Assembly: GCF_029873635.1 (NCBI RefSeq)
Contig: NC_080420.1
Location: 121,528,719-121,592,718 of the forward strand
Direction of reading: 5' to 3'
Origin: Malania oleifera
Lineage: Eukaryota; Streptophyta; Magnoliopsida; Santalales; Ximeniaceae
Length of the DNA: 64,000 nucleotides
The translations under genes and the position numbers were made by a program. Under the pieces are notes generated by a model. The model did not search any database, had not been told where the DNA came from, and was given only the letters and a program-made list of their open reading frames with translations. Within the stretch, counting starts at the first letter, position 1. Each line of letters opens with the position of its first letter. This document shows positions 46,517-58,893 of this stretch, piece by piece.

Positions 46517-46989
46517 ACCACCACGGGGTCCCTGTTGGTGTAATTCAAGAAACCAGGTAAGGGGGAATATATATTAAATCAGATTTTTATGAATTAATTA
46601 GAAAATGTAATATGTTATGAATATACGTATATATGTTTTTGTATGAGTTTAAAATGCCAACCGTTTTAATTACGTTTTTTGAGGTTAGAGCTGTTTATTT
46701 AGATATGTATATGTGAAAATGAATTGATGAAAGTGAATGATATTTTCAGGATAATAATGCAAAAAGGAAAGGTATATTTTTTAGTATATAAATGTTAAAT
46801 GTAGGTTGACTTATTTTACAGGAAATATATATATGAATTTTACTGTTAAATAGTATGACATGAGTAAAATAGAAATTTGTGTGGAATTATGTTAAATGTA
46901 TGAGATGGAGGATATACAGGAAATGAACTGAGTATGAAAACGATATATGAAATATGCTGCATGTGAGTGTTAATGCAACCATGGAAATA

Positions 46990-47310
46990 AAAACAACTGA
47001 AAGATGCTGGGTAGCAGATTAGCGGATTTCTATGTGGACTAACACAAAAACAGCTGAAAGATGCTGAGACTAACACAAAAACAGCTGAAAGATGCTGGGA
47101 CTAATACAAAAATAGCTGAAAGATGCTGGGACTAATAAAAAAATAGTTGAAAGATGCTGGGATTAATACAAAAATAGCAGAAAGATGTTGGGACTAATAC
47201 AAAAACAGCTGAAAGATGTTGGGTAGCAAACTAGCGCATTTCTATGTGGATTAACTTAAAAAGAGTTGAAAGATACTGGGACTAACACAAAAATAGTTGA
47301 AAGATGTTGA
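46990..47310 (+). repeat. 31-bp minisatellite inside the gypsy LTR
   Basis: The core GAAAGATGCTGG recurs at 46999, 47056, 47087, 47118, 47149, 47180, 47211, 47268 and 47299. Spacing is 57, 31, 31, 31, 31, 31, 57 and 31. The two 57-bp intervals carry an extra 26 bp (GTAGCA..TAGCG.ATTTCTATGT). Other LTRs of the group lack the array. Confidence 0.85.
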
Positions 47311-48445
47311 CTATGAAATGAAATGAAAATGAGAATGAAATGGAAATGAAATGTGCAACGTGAACAATGTGAAATGGGAAAAGCCACGTAAAGTGAAATG
47401 AAATTAAATGTAAAAGAAGAAAACATGAACAGTTGAGAAATGTAGACTAATGACAAACAAAATAATGTATTATGGTAGTATAATTATTTATGCTAGTAGA
47501 ACATGTTACACTTGGGTGGAGCATACTCTTCACTCGAGAGCTTGTTGAAAAAGGCGAGTGCCCTGGTTAGTATCAGGTGTAGTAGTAGGCTGCATAACGT
47601 ATTAGGACAGAGGAAAACTATTTGTATAGGCGGGTAGATTTTCCTATTCTCGAGAGCCTTTGCTGGTAAACTTTTGTATGAACTGTGTGAGTACGAGATT
47701 ACTTCTTCACCTGAGGGCTTATTGAGTAAGGTAAGTGCCTTGATATGCTTCAGTTGTGATCTTCAGGTTGCCTAAAGTATCAAAGCAGAAGGGTGCTACT
47801 TGTATGGGCGGGTAATCACCCCTATCCTTAGGTTTTTCTCGTGAGTAAAATATCTTACATATGATTGATTAGATTTAGAAAATGATTTCAGAAGTTATGT
47901 TAAGATTTGCAAATGTTGAATATTATGTTTATTATAATCACATGTTGGCCACACGCTATTTTAATATATCGTTTCTTCCCTTGTTGAGATGTGTCTCATC
48001 TGAATACAAATTCATCTTTTTTAGGACCTCCACATGATCGAGCTTAAAGAGCTCGGAGTTGTTATAGTATTTTTGAGTTAGAAAGAAAGGATATAAGCTA
48101 GATGATATTTTTGAGCTGTATTAAGTTTTTATGTTTTATGTTTTAAGTTTTCTGAGTTATGGATGATTGTGAATACTGGATGTTGGAGATATGTATATAT
48201 ATGTAGATGCAGGTTGATGGATGAATTATTTGGGATGTTATAGTTAGAAACTGGTAATTTTATTGTTGGAGGATTTTATTTATGTTTTCCGCTACGTAAA
48301 TGATAATAGAATGTTAGGTATCAGGTAAATGAATGGATGACGTGGCACCTAGGTCCCACCAGGCGGGTTCGGGGTGCCACGAAGCATGATTTATCCAGGT
48401 ATAATGCATCGGACCGGATTTTCGGGTTCGGGGCGTTACATGGGT

Positions 48446-49544
48446 AATAAGTATTTTTAGTACAGACATCTCATAATTCACTAGTTCTTTTTCGGGCTTT
48501 CAACTTTTCAGTAGAGATATGTACCCAGATTAAGATATACGTAAGTTTACCACTATTTATCGGGAAATTATATAGGAGACCTCCCCCTTCTCGTGCTTTT
48601 ATGCTTGTATTTTAAATGTTAGACATGAGACAAATTGATCCTGAATACATTCATTAATATCATAGGAGGATCTATTTTCAATAAGTGTATAATTTAGGAA
48701 ACAGACACACAGACACGTGGAGGAAAAAGTCCCTTGTATAATTTCTCCCATTTATCATACAAAATGTCTATTAGAATTGAATGACAACCCTTTTCATGCC
48801 TCTCTTAAAGATGCATATTTAAAATTTCTGATTTCCCATTAAGACAAGAAAATGCTGATCTAAGAAGAAATGGGACATATGTGGGTGCTTGTGGACAATG
48901 ACCCTTTATTGTTTTTTGAAGAAGACATTCTATTAGAACTCTAATTTGCAGAGGTCATGCTAGTCAAGTGGCATCTAAAGCAAGAACTAATTCCTTTCCC
49001 ACTTGGGTGTGGGTCAAATGGCATTTTGAATGACAAACTATACACACACAAATACACTTGCTCCTTCATTTTTTATTTTCTAAAATTTTTTTATAACTCA
49101 AAATTCGTACTTGAGAATTCTTCTGGATCCCATCATTTGACATCAAACCAAAAGAGGACATAACTAGTCACACAACTCTCTTTTGATAAATTAATAATTG
49201 ATCTTTGATGAAATAAAAATTTACGACCTCCTATTACCTCCAAGTCTTATAGTTTACTCGGATCCACTTTAGCCAATCCTTAAGTAAAATCTGTTCTTTC
49301 ATTTAAAAAAAAAAAAAAAAAAAATATCATCATAAACATTACTAAAAAGTCATCTTATATCAAAACTTTTTAGTTGTCATGGTGTTATTAAGTGCATTTA
49401 TGGAAAATTTTGTGGCATACAAAAAGGAATAAATTATACAGATTGTATAAAGATTTTGATCATATATGGTATATTAATCAATATATGTTACTTAGATTTA
49501 AATAGAAAACACAAACCACACAATATGATTTTTTTTATTTATTA
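48446..49544. other. Intergenic, nothing recognised
   Basis: AT-rich non-coding sequence with an A run near 49304-49323. No family was recognised. Confidence 0.5.
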
Positions 49545-50010
49545 AAGGAGGGCAACACCTCAATTTATTTATTGATATACCTTCACTTTTGGCGGAATAA
49601 TACCATGATTACAAGACAAACATTGAGAGATTACAGATAAAAATAAAATAAAATTAAAGGCCTTATAAAAACAACATCAACAACCAACCAAAATAGAACT
49701 ACAAATCCAAACAAAACTAAATAAGAAGCAAATCTAAACAGGCCTATCAAAAACAAAATATTAAAATAAACTAAAATAAAAAAAATCAAAAAATCTAAAC
49801 CAACCAAACAAAAATCGAGAGGTTGAGCTAATGACGAAAGGAAGTGAGACCCAACCTATCCATCAAAAGGATACCTTTTAGAAAATGTGGTAAAAGATGT
49901 TATTTTTCGTAAATGACATTGTTTCCCATTTCTTTTATAGCGAGAAAATCAGTTGCACTATTGTTTTCCCTGTATTGATTGATCATCGTGAAGTTCACTC
50001 CTTCTATGGG
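49545..50010 (-). mobile_element. L1-type LINE 3' end, second copy
   Basis: Same orientation as 39529-40000 and shares GGGC(G/A)ACACCTC, ATTTATTTATT(A/G)ATATACC, GAAAATCAG and TTTTTCGTAAAT(T/G)ACATT. It is diverged from the other copy and likewise 5'-truncated. Confidence 0.65.
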
Positions 50011-51665
50011 TATATTTTTATGTGAAATCAAATTCAATTAAGTGGCCAAGAACTTTCAATTTATCAATATACAACAGAATGAGACAACTTAGAACTAACA
50101 TTATAATTTATAACTTTTAGTGTGAACTGAGTGATTCCATGCACTAACTACATGATGATATTATAAACGCACAAACAAATACATCATTATTATTTTTTTA
50201 CAAGCAAATCATATGAGATCTAGTGCCATCGATTTAGAGAATGGGAACATAAGAGATAACAAAATCTCATCTCCGCATCTTTATTCGACAATCTCCTTCT
50301 AAGTTTGTAAACATTTTAATAGTTAGAATTTTGAATTTATTAAAGATTTAGATTCGAATTTAAAGGGTATGTGAAAAATAGAAAAAGATAAGAGATGAAC
50401 TACCTCTTATTGTATAATAAGTCTAGTAAAAAAATTGGAAAAGAAAAAAAGAAATGAAAATATATATGTAGAATACTATTGATCATATTCAAACTCTAAG
50501 ACTCCATTTAGGTGAATAATTTTGTTTGAAAAAATAAAAAAAATTATTTTATGTTATTTCATTTTTATACTAAATGCTATTGAGAATAGAAAATTATTTG
50601 ATACGATCAAAAATGAAGAAAAATTAAAATTAGAAAGATGCAAAATCAATTTTTTGGTAATTAAGTTATTATATATATATATATAATTTTTTTATAAACT
50701 AAATATGAAAAATTAAGGGTCTAAATTTTTATTTTCCTTTTAGCATTAATTATATACATATAAAACAAGAATTTCATACATATATAAATATGTCACCATC
50801 ATTACAATGGAGCTTTCACATTGATCAAAGAGCAGTAAATTAATTAATTGCTAGCTGGGCATGCATGCCTCGGCATTGGGATCATATATAGTTTTGATCC
50901 CTACTCCCAAGAAAAAAGAAATCATGTGTTCCAAATAAATAAAATGGGTTGTATTAATATTATATATATACACACACACCCATGTATGTTATCGGCATGC
51001 CTAATACGGGTGTTTCTTAGTTTTGGATTGTGATAAAGATTGAACATTATAAGTAGAAAAATTAAGAAGAGTCATGATTAATTATTTACAATATTGTTAT
51101 AGTCATGTGTAAGATTTATGTTCACTAAATTACCATTAAGTAAAATTTTACGCTTATTTTTAAATATAAAACTGGGCTAGGATTTTATGATCGTCCGAAG
51201 ATTGAATCCGGGGAACTAGGGCATTTAGGGTTTAGGGCATTTAGGGTTTATTTTTAAATATGCATGGAAGGATATTTTTGGAATATGATGCGCACAAATG
51301 CACATTCGAGGCGAGTAATTTAGTAATATAGTTAAAACCTACCCATGATTATAAGTAATCATCCATGCATCCTTTTAATTTCTACACACATAAATTATAT
51401 GGGTTGTATTAATATTATATGCCAAGTTTGAGAATTTAAAATTTTATGTGAACCAACTCAAAAGAAGACAAAACTCGACCCCGCATCATTGGTTTGTGGG
51501 TCCAAGAGCTTGCCCATAAATTGAGACCTCTTCCAAAGCCCGAAAGGCCGTGTAGACACTGATGACCCTGTCATATTGAAAAGATTTGAGAAAGAGAAAA
51601 GCAAGAAAGAGAAAAAAAACAAAAACAAAATCAAAATCCTTACCAAATAGCTTCATAGTGTCGAC
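50011..51665 (+). promoter_or_regulatory. Upstream region of NAS
   Basis: Non-coding and AT-rich, no TE was recognised. Two tandem telo-box-like words (TTTAGGGTTTAGGGCATT then TAGGGTTTA) lie at about 51228-51252. CATAAATT near 51515 is a possible TATA-like element about 150 bp before the ATG. Several CATGC words lie near 50860, 50990 and 51265. No experimentally known motif can be claimed from these. Confidence 0.4.
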
Positions 51666-52589
51666 ATGGGACGCCAGGAAGAGCTTTTGGTTCAAAAAGT
51701 GTGTGAGATGTATGAGAAGCTTATATGCTTGGACTCTCTCAAACCCTCAAAGGATGTCAACTTCCTCTTCACGCAGCTTGTGGCCCTTTGCATGCCACCC
51801 TCCACCATTGATGTAACCAAGCTCAGCAAGAGTGTGCAAGAAATGAGGTCCAATCTCATTAGACTTTGTGGAGAAGCTGAAGGACACCTTGAGTCCCATT
51901 TCTCCATCCTCTTGGTTTCTTCCTACCAAAACCCCATTCTCCATCTCAAGCTCTTCCCTTACTATCAAAACTATCTTGACCTCACCCAACTTGAGTTCTC
52001 CCTCTTGTCCGAGCACTGCACTTATCTCCCTTCTCGGGTCGCTTTTATCGGCTCTGGTCCCCTCCCCCTCACCTCCATAGTTCTCGCCTTGAACCACCTC
52101 TCGTCTGCCTCCGTCCACAACTACGACATGGATGCCTCGGCCAACTTGAAGGCCCATCGGTTGGTGTCCCCTGATCCCAACCTCTCGAAGCGAATGTTCT
52201 TCCACACAACCGATATAATGGATGTCTCTGAAGGGCTCAAGGACTACGAGGTTGTGATCTTGGCAGCTCTAGTGGGGCTGGAGATTAAGGAGAAGCTTGT
52301 GATCATAGATCATTTGGCGAAGTTCATGGCCCCAGGGGCTCTCCTCATGCTGAGGAGTGCTCATGGTGCCCGAGGGTTTCTATATCCCGTGGTCAATCCT
52401 CGAGATGTCCGAGGGTTTGAGGTTCTCAAGGTATTCCATCCCACCAATGAGGTGATAAATTCTGTTGTGGTTGCCCGCAAGTCGTCTCCAATGATTTGCC
52501 CTGCACTCGATCGTAAGCCTTCAACTATGTCAAGATGGAAGCATTGTTTTCCGAAAGATGGGAAAAATAATGGAAGAATTGGGTATTGA
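51666..52589 (+). CDS. NAS: Nicotianamine synthase
   Basis: Makes nicotianamine from three S-adenosyl-methionine molecules (EC 2.5.1.43). Nicotianamine is a cytosolic metal chelator for iron, zinc and copper movement in all higher plants. The frame is complete (307 residues, near the usual 310-320), single-exon as usual for the family, and without stops. Family blocks in order: N-terminal helical part (1-70), PYYQNYLDLTQLEFSLL (98-114), SAM-binding Rossmann core YLPSRVAFIGSGPLPLTSIVLA (120-141), NYDMD (152-156), RMFFHTTDIMDV (176-187), LAALVG (199-204), HLAKFMAPGALLMLRSAHGAR (216-236) and FEVLKVFHPTNEVINSVVVARK (251-272). The start is chosen because MGRQEELLVQKVCEMYEKL is the usual N-terminus. 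It sits alone between transposon blocks and shows no decay. Confidence 0.97.
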   Translation: MGRQEELLVQKVCEMYEKLICLDSLKPSKDVNFLFTQLVALCMPPSTIDVTKLSKSVQEMRSNLIRLCGEAEGHLESHFSILLVSSYQNPILHLKLFPYYQNYLDLTQLEFSLLSEHCTYLPSRVAFIGSGPLPLTSIVLALNHLSSASVHNYDMDASANLKAHRLVSPDPNLSKRMFFHTTDIMDVSEGLKDYEVVILAALVGLEIKEKLVIIDHLAKFMAPGALLMLRSAHGARGFLYPVVNPRDVRGFEVLKVFHPTNEVINSVVVARKSSPMICPALDRKPSTMSRWKHCFPKDGKNNGRIGY

Positions 52590-53085
52590 CGAGGGGATCA
52601 AGCAAATAGTACTTAGCATGCATGATGATCCAAACTCAATTGCTCTTTTGATCTATACATTTTCTAGTGATGCTTGTTCTTGATCTATGAAATTAGATCT
52701 TTATTTCTATGATTATGCACATTTGCAATGTTGCGACTTTAATTTACCCACCATCCATTATATGCGATCCGTTTTGCTTTCTGTCTTTGAATCTATACTT
52801 TCAAGAAATAAAAAAAATACATTTAATCAAGTTTGAAGTACTTTTAATTTTCTTTATAGATTTTACAAATTAATTTTCTCTGTATACTAATTAATGTATA
52901 TATAATCATATATGCCTAATTAATGTCTGCATCCATTCATGCAAGCCTATTAAGGTTCCTTCATGATCATAAAAGAAAAATGATTTTTTAAGTACTGATA
53001 TAAAATCCAAAATAAGCTAACGTATTGCCCTTATTTTAAATTAATATTTAAATACATTTTTTCATGGTATGCATCTTCTTCTTCT

Positions 53086-53130
<45 letters not shown>

Positions 53131-53765
53131 GAGTAAAAGACATTCACCTTCCTTAAAGTTCGACAAAAGAGACAGAGACATCTTCTCAGATTTCAAAAAT
53201 TCCATTGATTCCTCTCCACAAAAGATTTATTTTTATTTTTATTTTTTACAAAATATAAGGGAAGATTTTTTGACAAACCTAAGGGAGGTTTATGAAATTA
53301 TTGAAACTTCAAGAGAGGTCTTTAGGATTTTGGAAAATTTAGGGAAGGTTAATATGTTTTTATCAAACAAACTGGCGAGGTCAATGTCTTTTGATTATGA
53401 CACACACATATAATACAAATTTATCAAGTTGTCATTAGAGATCGACTAAGAAAGTTGTATATGAGTATTCTTCCACTTAACTATAAATTAAGAAAGACTA
53501 GCATCACTTTTTAAGAATTAAAAAATGCAAACTTTTGATGGAAACTTAAGAAATGCCAGCATATTTTATCTTTTTACTAATTAACCTATAAAACTTTGAT
53601 ACATGTTATTAACGTACAACCTAATAGTTTAAACTTTTAGGTAAAATAGTAATTTAACATAGTATCAGAGCTGGTTATCAGGAGGTCTTAGGTTCTAGTC
53701 TTGTTGTTTATGTTTATTGTCGTATTTTTTTTTAAAGTATTCTATTTCCTACCATGTGGGCTATG
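52590..53765 (+). other. NAS 3' flank with TA microsatellite
   Basis: AATAAA at 52807-52812 is a possible poly(A) signal. TA repeats lie at about 53089-53123. The rest is AT-rich and unassigned, ending in CTATG (53761-53765), the target duplication of the next LTR. Confidence 0.5.
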
Positions 53766-55685
53766 TGTAACGACCCAAATATTATACCATTTTTTAAAGA
53801 GATAAATTACTCTGATACCCCTGTTATACCTGCTATAGCATCTCAGACCTCATATGGGTACTGAGGTATCCCTGTACACAAATTGACACACCTATGCAGC
53901 GGAAAACATAAAGTCACACATCCATATATACAATATCAGAATTTAGTGTTTCCAAACCATATATACATATTTACATATCACCCCAATATCATTTGCTCAA
54001 AACATAATCCCCTGAATACACTTACACTATAAGTAGGGCAAAACAAATGATCTCTCTATTTGCGAGCCTAATCTGCTCGCCTAACTGGTTTACCTGAAAA
54101 ATGTTAAATTGTTGAGATGAGACGATGCTTAGTAAGTGGAAATATGCTATATTACTAGTATGTGGTGACCAAATTGCATAAATACTATAATGACAATAAC
54201 TGAAACTGTATAAGTTGGCAAATCAATATAAAGTATAATTTACATTTATTATAGTTTAAAACATAATTGTATCATCTGGATTTTCTGCTTTTCATACTTC
54301 TAATATCATACTATATTTGTTGAAAATTATGTAAATCTGTATACATATACATAACTGGAAATTTTCCCTAGAAAATTGTATGTCATGATTTAACCCATCA
54401 TGACAGGGTTGTGAGGCCCGTAGGCGGGACTTAATCCTGGTTGGCCTACCAGGTATGTCACTATACTCCACCAATCCTTAGTTCGGCCAAACTGCGTCCT
54501 CTCCTAAGCACGAAATTGGAAAACTACCTCATTAAACCGAGCCCCCTCAACCTAGAGTATTGGGGATACTGCAAACTCTTCTGACAACGGTTGACGTAAT
54601 TCACATACTATCTGAGATATGTGGTTGCACTCTGATATGAAAATAGCAACGGTACCGTGCTCTGCTAACTAAATTTGTCTGAATTAATTCATCAGCGATA
54701 TGATACTGTATATACTATTACTATATTTACCCTACTATTTCATCATATTTCCAAAATAACCATAACACTATAAATCTGATTTGTAAATGTTATAATATCT
54801 GAATAAAATGACTGTATGTCTGACTGTATAATATGTAGTCTGAGTGTTATGGTTTTGGAAAACATGACATTCTATAATTACTGTAAAATGCTGGTTTGAA
54901 AAATATTTGTAATACTTGTTTGATAAATATCTTTCTAGTAAATATCCGTCTATATATGCATATATTGTAAATCATGATATTTTGGAAAAAAACTATATAA
55001 ATTCTATATCAGACAAATATCCACTCAGGCCACACAAATAATAAAACTCATATTTTAGAAAAACTGGATAATAAACTGATATATATACACACATACATAA
55101 TTTTCTGATAAACTTGCTAAAATTCCTAACATAGCATATTTCCCTTACCTAACTGGTTGGGAGGCTCGCCTCCAACTTAATCCTCATGCTCACAGCGTAC
55201 TATTCCCCAAAATCTTGAAATAATACATATTTCCAGTAAATCAACTATATTACCCCAAACCTACATGTAAATTTTCTGGATTGTAATTTACCTGGGCTCC
55301 TGAAAATATTCACTGGGGTTCCCAACCCATGTCTGTAGGGTCCCAAAACATCATATTCCTGAAAATATAATACTCAAATTTTACTTCACAAAACTCTAGT
55401 ATATTCGCATGTAATACTAAATCTGATTTCAAATGAACTAGGTAATACTGAAAATGCTTAAATAATCCATTCACCCTAGTTTTGGGATGGTTCCCAAACT
55501 TCTCAAATCGACATTTCACTCCAGTTATGTTATAGAGAATCTTCCCAGGATTACCGTGGTATCTTATGATCATCGAATCAGGGAGAGACGGAGCCGAAAA
55601 CTTAGAGAGAAGTGAGAGAATCCCATTTTTAGAGAGAGAAAGTGAGAAAGAGAAACATTTTCTTCGCTGAAACCTGTTTCTTGCA

Positions 55686-55694
55686 TATTTATAG
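55686..55694 (-). promoter_or_regulatory. LTR TATA box
   Basis: CTATAAATA on the minus strand, about 17 bp downstream in sense of the nearest GTCGAC unit. Confidence 0.65.
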
Positions 55695-55709
55695 ATGTCT
55701 TGATGAGTG

Positions 55710-55905
55710 GCCTGGTCGACAAGCCATGTCACCTTGTCGATGAGTCCGAGAAGGGGTTTCGTCGACGAACCCTTACTCCTTGTCGACGAAATTCAGGTCC
55801 TAAAATCGTCCTCTCAGTATCTTCTCGTCAACGAGACACATGTTCACATTGACGATCGCAACAGCCTGTTCGTCGATGAATGCTCCACGTTCGTCGACGA
55901 GACCC
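55710..55905 (-). repeat. TCGTCGACGA palindrome array
   Basis: Eight units: near 55712 (GGTCGACA), 55734, 55760 (TCGTCGACGA), 55781, 55826, 55849, 55870 and 55892 (TCGTCGACGA). Spacing is 21-45 bp. Variants such as GTCGATGA and GTCAACGA look like CpG decay. The array lies directly upstream of the TATA box in sense. Confidence 0.8.
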
Positions 55906-55984
55906 TACTGACTTTCTTAGAATTTTCCTTTACTTCCTCATTTCTTTTATTATTTAATTACCATAAATTCTCTGAGTCTTTACA

Positions 55985-56142
55985 CTGTGATGCATCTTAA
56001 AATCTATTAATGGTTCATATGATGAAGAAATATAATCTATAAACATAAAGAAAATCAAATGCAAAACACTAACATGAAGAGGCTGATGATAATATATACA
56101 TAATTAAAATTAAAGTGAAAAAAAAACTAAAAATAAAATAAA
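55985..56142. other. Short spacer between two gypsy LTRs
   Basis: AT-rich, nothing recognised. Confidence 0.5.
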
Positions 56143-56288
56143 TGTAATAACCCAAAAATAGTTATACAAGATTAGCGGGGTGATTTAAAAAAATAATAGT
56201 AATTAATTTATTAATTAAATTAAAATAAAAAAATTTCAAAAATAATAATTTAATTTTAATTTTAATTTTAATTTTATTAATTAAATAA

Positions 56289-56338
<50 letters not shown>

Positions 56339-58878
56339 GGTAAAGCTAAGCTTCAAGAAGCATCTGAACTAATTTTCAGAAGAAAGTCCAGCGCCCTCTC
56401 TCTGTAACTCTCCGTATCTCTCTTCGTTCTCTCTCCCACTCTCCTCAAATTTTCGTTGATATTTGCTAGATCAAAAATTAGAGAACATTGTTGGACTTCA
56501 TTCTCTACCGCCGACATTTCTATCAGAGCGGATTTGTCGTAGGAGCAACGTAGATATATTCTCTAGGATAAGCAAAATTCTCTCTCTTACCTCAATTTTT
56601 CTTAAATTTTAAGCCGAATTGATGATCAAACATCACCACGAGAATCTAGGGATGATTTTTTACAAGTCGAGCGGAGGGGATTTCTAATGGGATCGTCGTA
56701 GGCATTTCCCAAAATTAGGATAAGGGGCTAATTATTATTTAATTAATGTAGATTTAGAAATGCTAGAATATTGGGCATTCTGAGGTTGAACTAGAGTTAT
56801 TGAATTCAGGGTTCGGGTAAGAGCCGCAGGTGTAATTTCGAGACCCTACAGGCACACTTCAGGAAACTCGGTAAAGGTGTTAAATATTAGTTTAAATGTC
56901 AATTTGGAATATATGGAGCCTAGGGAAGGTTATATGGGTATTATTTTGGAAAATGAGTTAATTAATCTCGGGAAATCGTGAATTGCAGGATTTGAGTTTC
57001 GGGCGTTGGTGGCGTAGGATCTGATTTTTAATGAGACTCTCAGTAAGTTAGGTAAGGGAAATAAATTATAGCAGTATTTTTGATATTATTGATTGAATGA
57101 ATATTTGAAAATTGAAATTATGATATTTTTCCATCTGAAATTTGTACATTATAAAAATTAGATGAAAATTGTGTGGCTTATGATGTATATTGAAAAATGT
57201 GAAATTTGATGATGAGTATTTTCTGAGAAAATGATGAAATGAGAACTATCAATATATTTGCTAGAAATGATGAAAATGATATATAAATACGTGCATAGAA
57301 ATGATTTTTTTTATTTTATGAAAATGGGAAAGTATGAATACTGATTTGAGTATGTTGAGAAGTACTGAAAAACGTGAAATGAGTTATTTGCTAACATGAG
57401 AATGAAATGAGTGTGAAAAGAGATATATATGTATTATTATGAAATGAATTTTGAAATGTGAGAATATTGCAATGTAAATTTTGCAATATAAACATTGAAA
57501 TGTCGGAGTTGAAATATATATGAATATTAAAATGTAAATATTGAAATGAGTATACTGGTAAATGTGAACATTGCAAAGTGCAAAAGCTGCAATGGGATCA
57601 TTGGAAATATGATTGATGAAATGCCAATACTGCATAATGATTGCGGGTATGAGGTAATGATAACCCTAATGGATGGATATGCAAACCTTAATAATGGGTT
57701 GTGATATTGAGCACGGTATTGTTGCTAGTAGTGTTAGTGCAACCACACAGACTTGTGGAGCGTGTGGCTTGACAGTCGACTGAGCTGTGTAGTAGAGCTG
57801 TTGTACTCCCTGAGTCTGGATCTGGGCTATAGGCTGGCAAGTCATACTACAGCTATGGGATATGTGATATGATATTTTGATCTAACCAAGTGGCCTAACT
57901 GCGGTTAGATCCAACCTTTGGGCTGCACAACCCTGACCATGGGGGGAAGCATGGCGTGGTAAATATCCTCAGAGCAGCCATGAGTTACAGACACGAGTAT
58001 ATTGGTTATTAGGGACACTCATGAGTTAGATGAAAATGGAAATGCAATGAAAATGGAAATGAAATGAAAATGGAAATGCAATGAAAGAAAATGTGGGAAT
58101 AACTAGTGTGAGTTAATAATATAAATAAATGAGGTGAAGCAAAACTCTCTGCCTGAGGGCTTACTGAGTAAGGTGAGTGCACTGATAATTATCAGTTGCA
58201 GATGAACCCGAGTAATCAGGTAAGGTTGCAAACAATATTAGGGCAGAGGGAAGCTGCTTGTATGGGCGGGTAAGCTTCCCTATTCTCAAGAACTTCGTTG
58301 GTAAACATGAGTTGTGTACGAATGATTTTGAAAACGAAATTAAAAGTTTTTAAAAGCTTGTAATGTATATCTATACAAGTATGAAAATGAACTTGTATAC
58401 TTTCTCAATTGGAAATCATTTTAATGAGTATTTTGATATAACTAAACTCATATTGCCACACACTGTAAATAATTTATTCCATCTTATTGAATTGTGTCTC
58501 ACCCAAATTATCTAAACTTTTCAGGGAACAGAGACAGACCAGGTGATAGGGTTCCAAGATAGTGTGGAGCAGATACCCTGATATACAGGGTGAGTGATGA
58601 ACTAGGGAGGTGTAATTCCCCTAGGGTTGTGTTGTTTTGGGTATGACTGAAATGCATATGTTCATGTATAATGATACTCTGGGTATTGTATTCTGAATAG
58701 TTTGTATTTTATGACTTCCGCTATTAGGTTAATATAAATGAAATGCCTGTTTACCTAGTGCTTAATGCGGGTCGATCATGTGAGTGGTATCAGATGTGTT
58801 TACGTTGCCTATGTGATGTGTATGATTTAATTTTTATTGATGATATAAAAAAATTGGTACGAAAATCGAGACATCACA
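56143..58878 (+). mobile_element. Ty3-gypsy 5' LTR
   Basis: Starts TGTAATAACCC and ends GAGACATCACA (2,736 bp), followed at once by a Met-type primer-binding site and then a broken gag, which places this as the 5' LTR of a plus-strand element. It has an ATT microsatellite at 56289-56336 and a CT-rich leader near 56390-56450. The 3' LTR is not in the window. Confidence 0.82.
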
Positions 58879-58881
58879 GTT

Positions 58882-58893
58882 TGGTATTAGAGC
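58882..58893 (+). other. Primer-binding site of the gypsy element
   Basis: TGGTATTAGAGC, one change from the initiator tRNA-Met complement TGGTATCAGAGC, three bases after the LTR. Confidence 0.8.

Larger units (their letters stand above)
40737..48440 (+). mobile_element. Ty3-gypsy solo LTR with nested insertions
   Basis: Starts TGTAACATCCGG and ends GGGGCGTTACA, with a perfect TGGGT duplication (40732-40736 and 48441-48445). Without the nested copia (41017-45959) and MITE (46047-46516) it is about 2.3 kb. It shares its CT-rich front, CCGACATTTCTATC word, a GGGC(T)TATTGAGTAAGG-type block and a TATGGGCGGGTA word with the LTR at 56143-58878, which is followed by gypsy gag. With no second LTR or interior here, it is a solo LTR. 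Confidence 0.82.
53766..55984 (-). mobile_element. Ty3-gypsy-like solo LTR, minus orientation
   Basis: TGTAACGACCC at 53766 and TCTTTACA at 55984 bound 2,219 bp, flanked by CTATG/CTGTG (4 of 5). In sense orientation it shares blocks with the 56143 LTR (the GTGTGG..A / TTACTGAG-type segments) and with 63020-64000 (GCGAGCCT.ATCTGCTCGCC, ACCTGAAAAATGTTA, AGTAAGTGGAAATATGCTAT). It has a TATA box at 55686-55694 and a GTCGAC array upstream. No interior or second LTR adjoins it. Confidence 0.78.

Noticed and set aside
51692-52205. Minus-strand frames over NAS
   Set aside because: Shadows of the NAS coding sequence.
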